From positions 1 through 5,486 of the forward strand of contig JAFGFV010000398.1 of assembly GCA_016930895.1 (NCBI GenBank): a stretch of DNA of 5,486 nucleotides. Direction: 5' to 3'. Position 1 is the first letter of the stretch. The number at the start of each line of letters is the position of its first letter. The notes under the pieces are model-generated. The model ran no database searches, was not told the DNA's origin, and worked only from the letters and a program-made list of their open reading frames with translations. This document shows, in pieces, positions 5,108 to 5,486 of this stretch. The position numbers and the translations under genes are program-made. The DNA is from Spirochaetales bacterium (GTDB lineage: Bacteria > Spirochaetota > Spirochaetia > SZUA-6 > DRHE01).

Positions 5108-5486
5108 CTAGCGGTGTTTCCGCCAGGCGTCGAGGAGCCCCTGGACGCCCTCCCAGGGCGTGTCCGGGAAGACGGCATCCACGGGGTGCAGGACGAAGCG
5201 CCCGGTAGGTCCCAGGGTCTCCAGGGCCTCGCCCACCTGCCTCTCGACCCGGCCCGGGTCGCCGGCAGCCAGGCTCAGGGCGCTGATCCCACCGACCAGG
5301 GTCATCCGTCCTCCGAGGAGCTCCTTGACCCGCGGAAGGGAGAGCCCCCCTCCGATCGGGTCCTCGGGGTCCACGAAGTACAGGACGTCCACGCCGGCGT
5401 CGGCCAGGCGGGGCCCCAGCACCTCCACCCCCGTGGTCATCACGTAGGCGAACTTCTTGCCGTGGCGATGCACCACGGCAGCCAGC
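5108..5486 (-). CDS. URO-D-family protein, C-terminal 125 residues (enters from right edge)
   Basis: The frame is open to the right edge and stops at TAG (5110-5108), so the N-terminal two thirds are outside the window (the family is usually about 340 residues). The visible part contains HRHGKKFAYVMTTG, a stretch DAGVDVLYFVDPED, then TLVGGISALSLAAGDP, and near the end GRFVLHPVDAVFPDTPWEGV. This fits the C-terminal half of the uroporphyrinogen decarboxylase (PF01208) fold, in particular the corrinoid-linked methyltransferase-type relatives (MtaA/CmuA-like) rather than HemE. The substrate cannot be told from this fragment. An in-frame GTG at 5476 is only an internal Val codon. It lies just upstream of UPF0280 on the same strand, with a 14-bp gap. 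Confidence 0.85.
   Translation of the reverse strand, partial: LAAVVHRHGKKFAYVMTTGVEVLGPRLADAGVDVLYFVDPEDPIGGGLSLPRVKELLGGRMTLVGGISALSLAAGDPGRVERQVGEALETLGPTGRFVLHPVDAVFPDTPWEGVQGLLDAWRKHR

Overview
The window is GC-rich DNA with strong G/C preference at third codon positions. It carries periplasmic and outer-membrane gene products, which points to a Gram-negative bacterium. A deltaproteobacterial (Desulfobacterota-like) source is my best guess from the combination of a SYLF protein, a UPF0280 protein and a URO-D-family protein, but this is inference only. No rRNA, tRNA, CRISPR array, insertion sequence or phage gene is visible. The window looks chromosomal and mostly ordinary in gene content.

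Layout. The left part (1-1776) reads leftwards: hsp20 (1231-1776), then a SYLF/Ysc84-type secreted lipid-binding protein (515-1234) whose ATG overlaps the hsp20 stop, then an 86-bp gap with a weak hairpin and a good -10 box, then a partial unrecognised gene running off the left edge (1-428). The 276-bp gap 1777-2052 separates hsp20 from a divergent rightward gene. It holds a possible promoter for each side and the hsp20 5' leader. Rightwards come a signal-peptide-bearing probable outer-membrane beta-barrel protein (2053-3114) and, after a 114-bp gap with its own hairpin and -10 box, a periplasmic CsgG-like protein with an unusual helical C-terminal domain (3229-4242). This meets, stop to stop with 8 bp between, a leftward pair: a UPF0280 (ApbE-superfamily-like) gene (4251-5093) and the C-terminal part of a URO-D-family gene (5108-5486, entering from the right edge).

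The most interesting signal is in the hsp20 leader. The Shine-Dalgarno sequence GGAGG can be fully paired in a 28-nt hairpin with a single bulged G opposite it. This is the arrangement known from ROSE-type RNA thermometers of bacterial small heat-shock genes. Two further hairpins lie just upstream, the nearer also with one bulged G, and a possible promoter sits about 90 nt above the start codon. If real, heat would open the site and switch on both hsp20 and, through the ATGA overlap, the SYLF gene. The remaining unusual points are a six-residue tandem repeat tail on the UPF0280 protein, the CsgG-like protein without a lipobox, and the uncharacterised outer-membrane protein.
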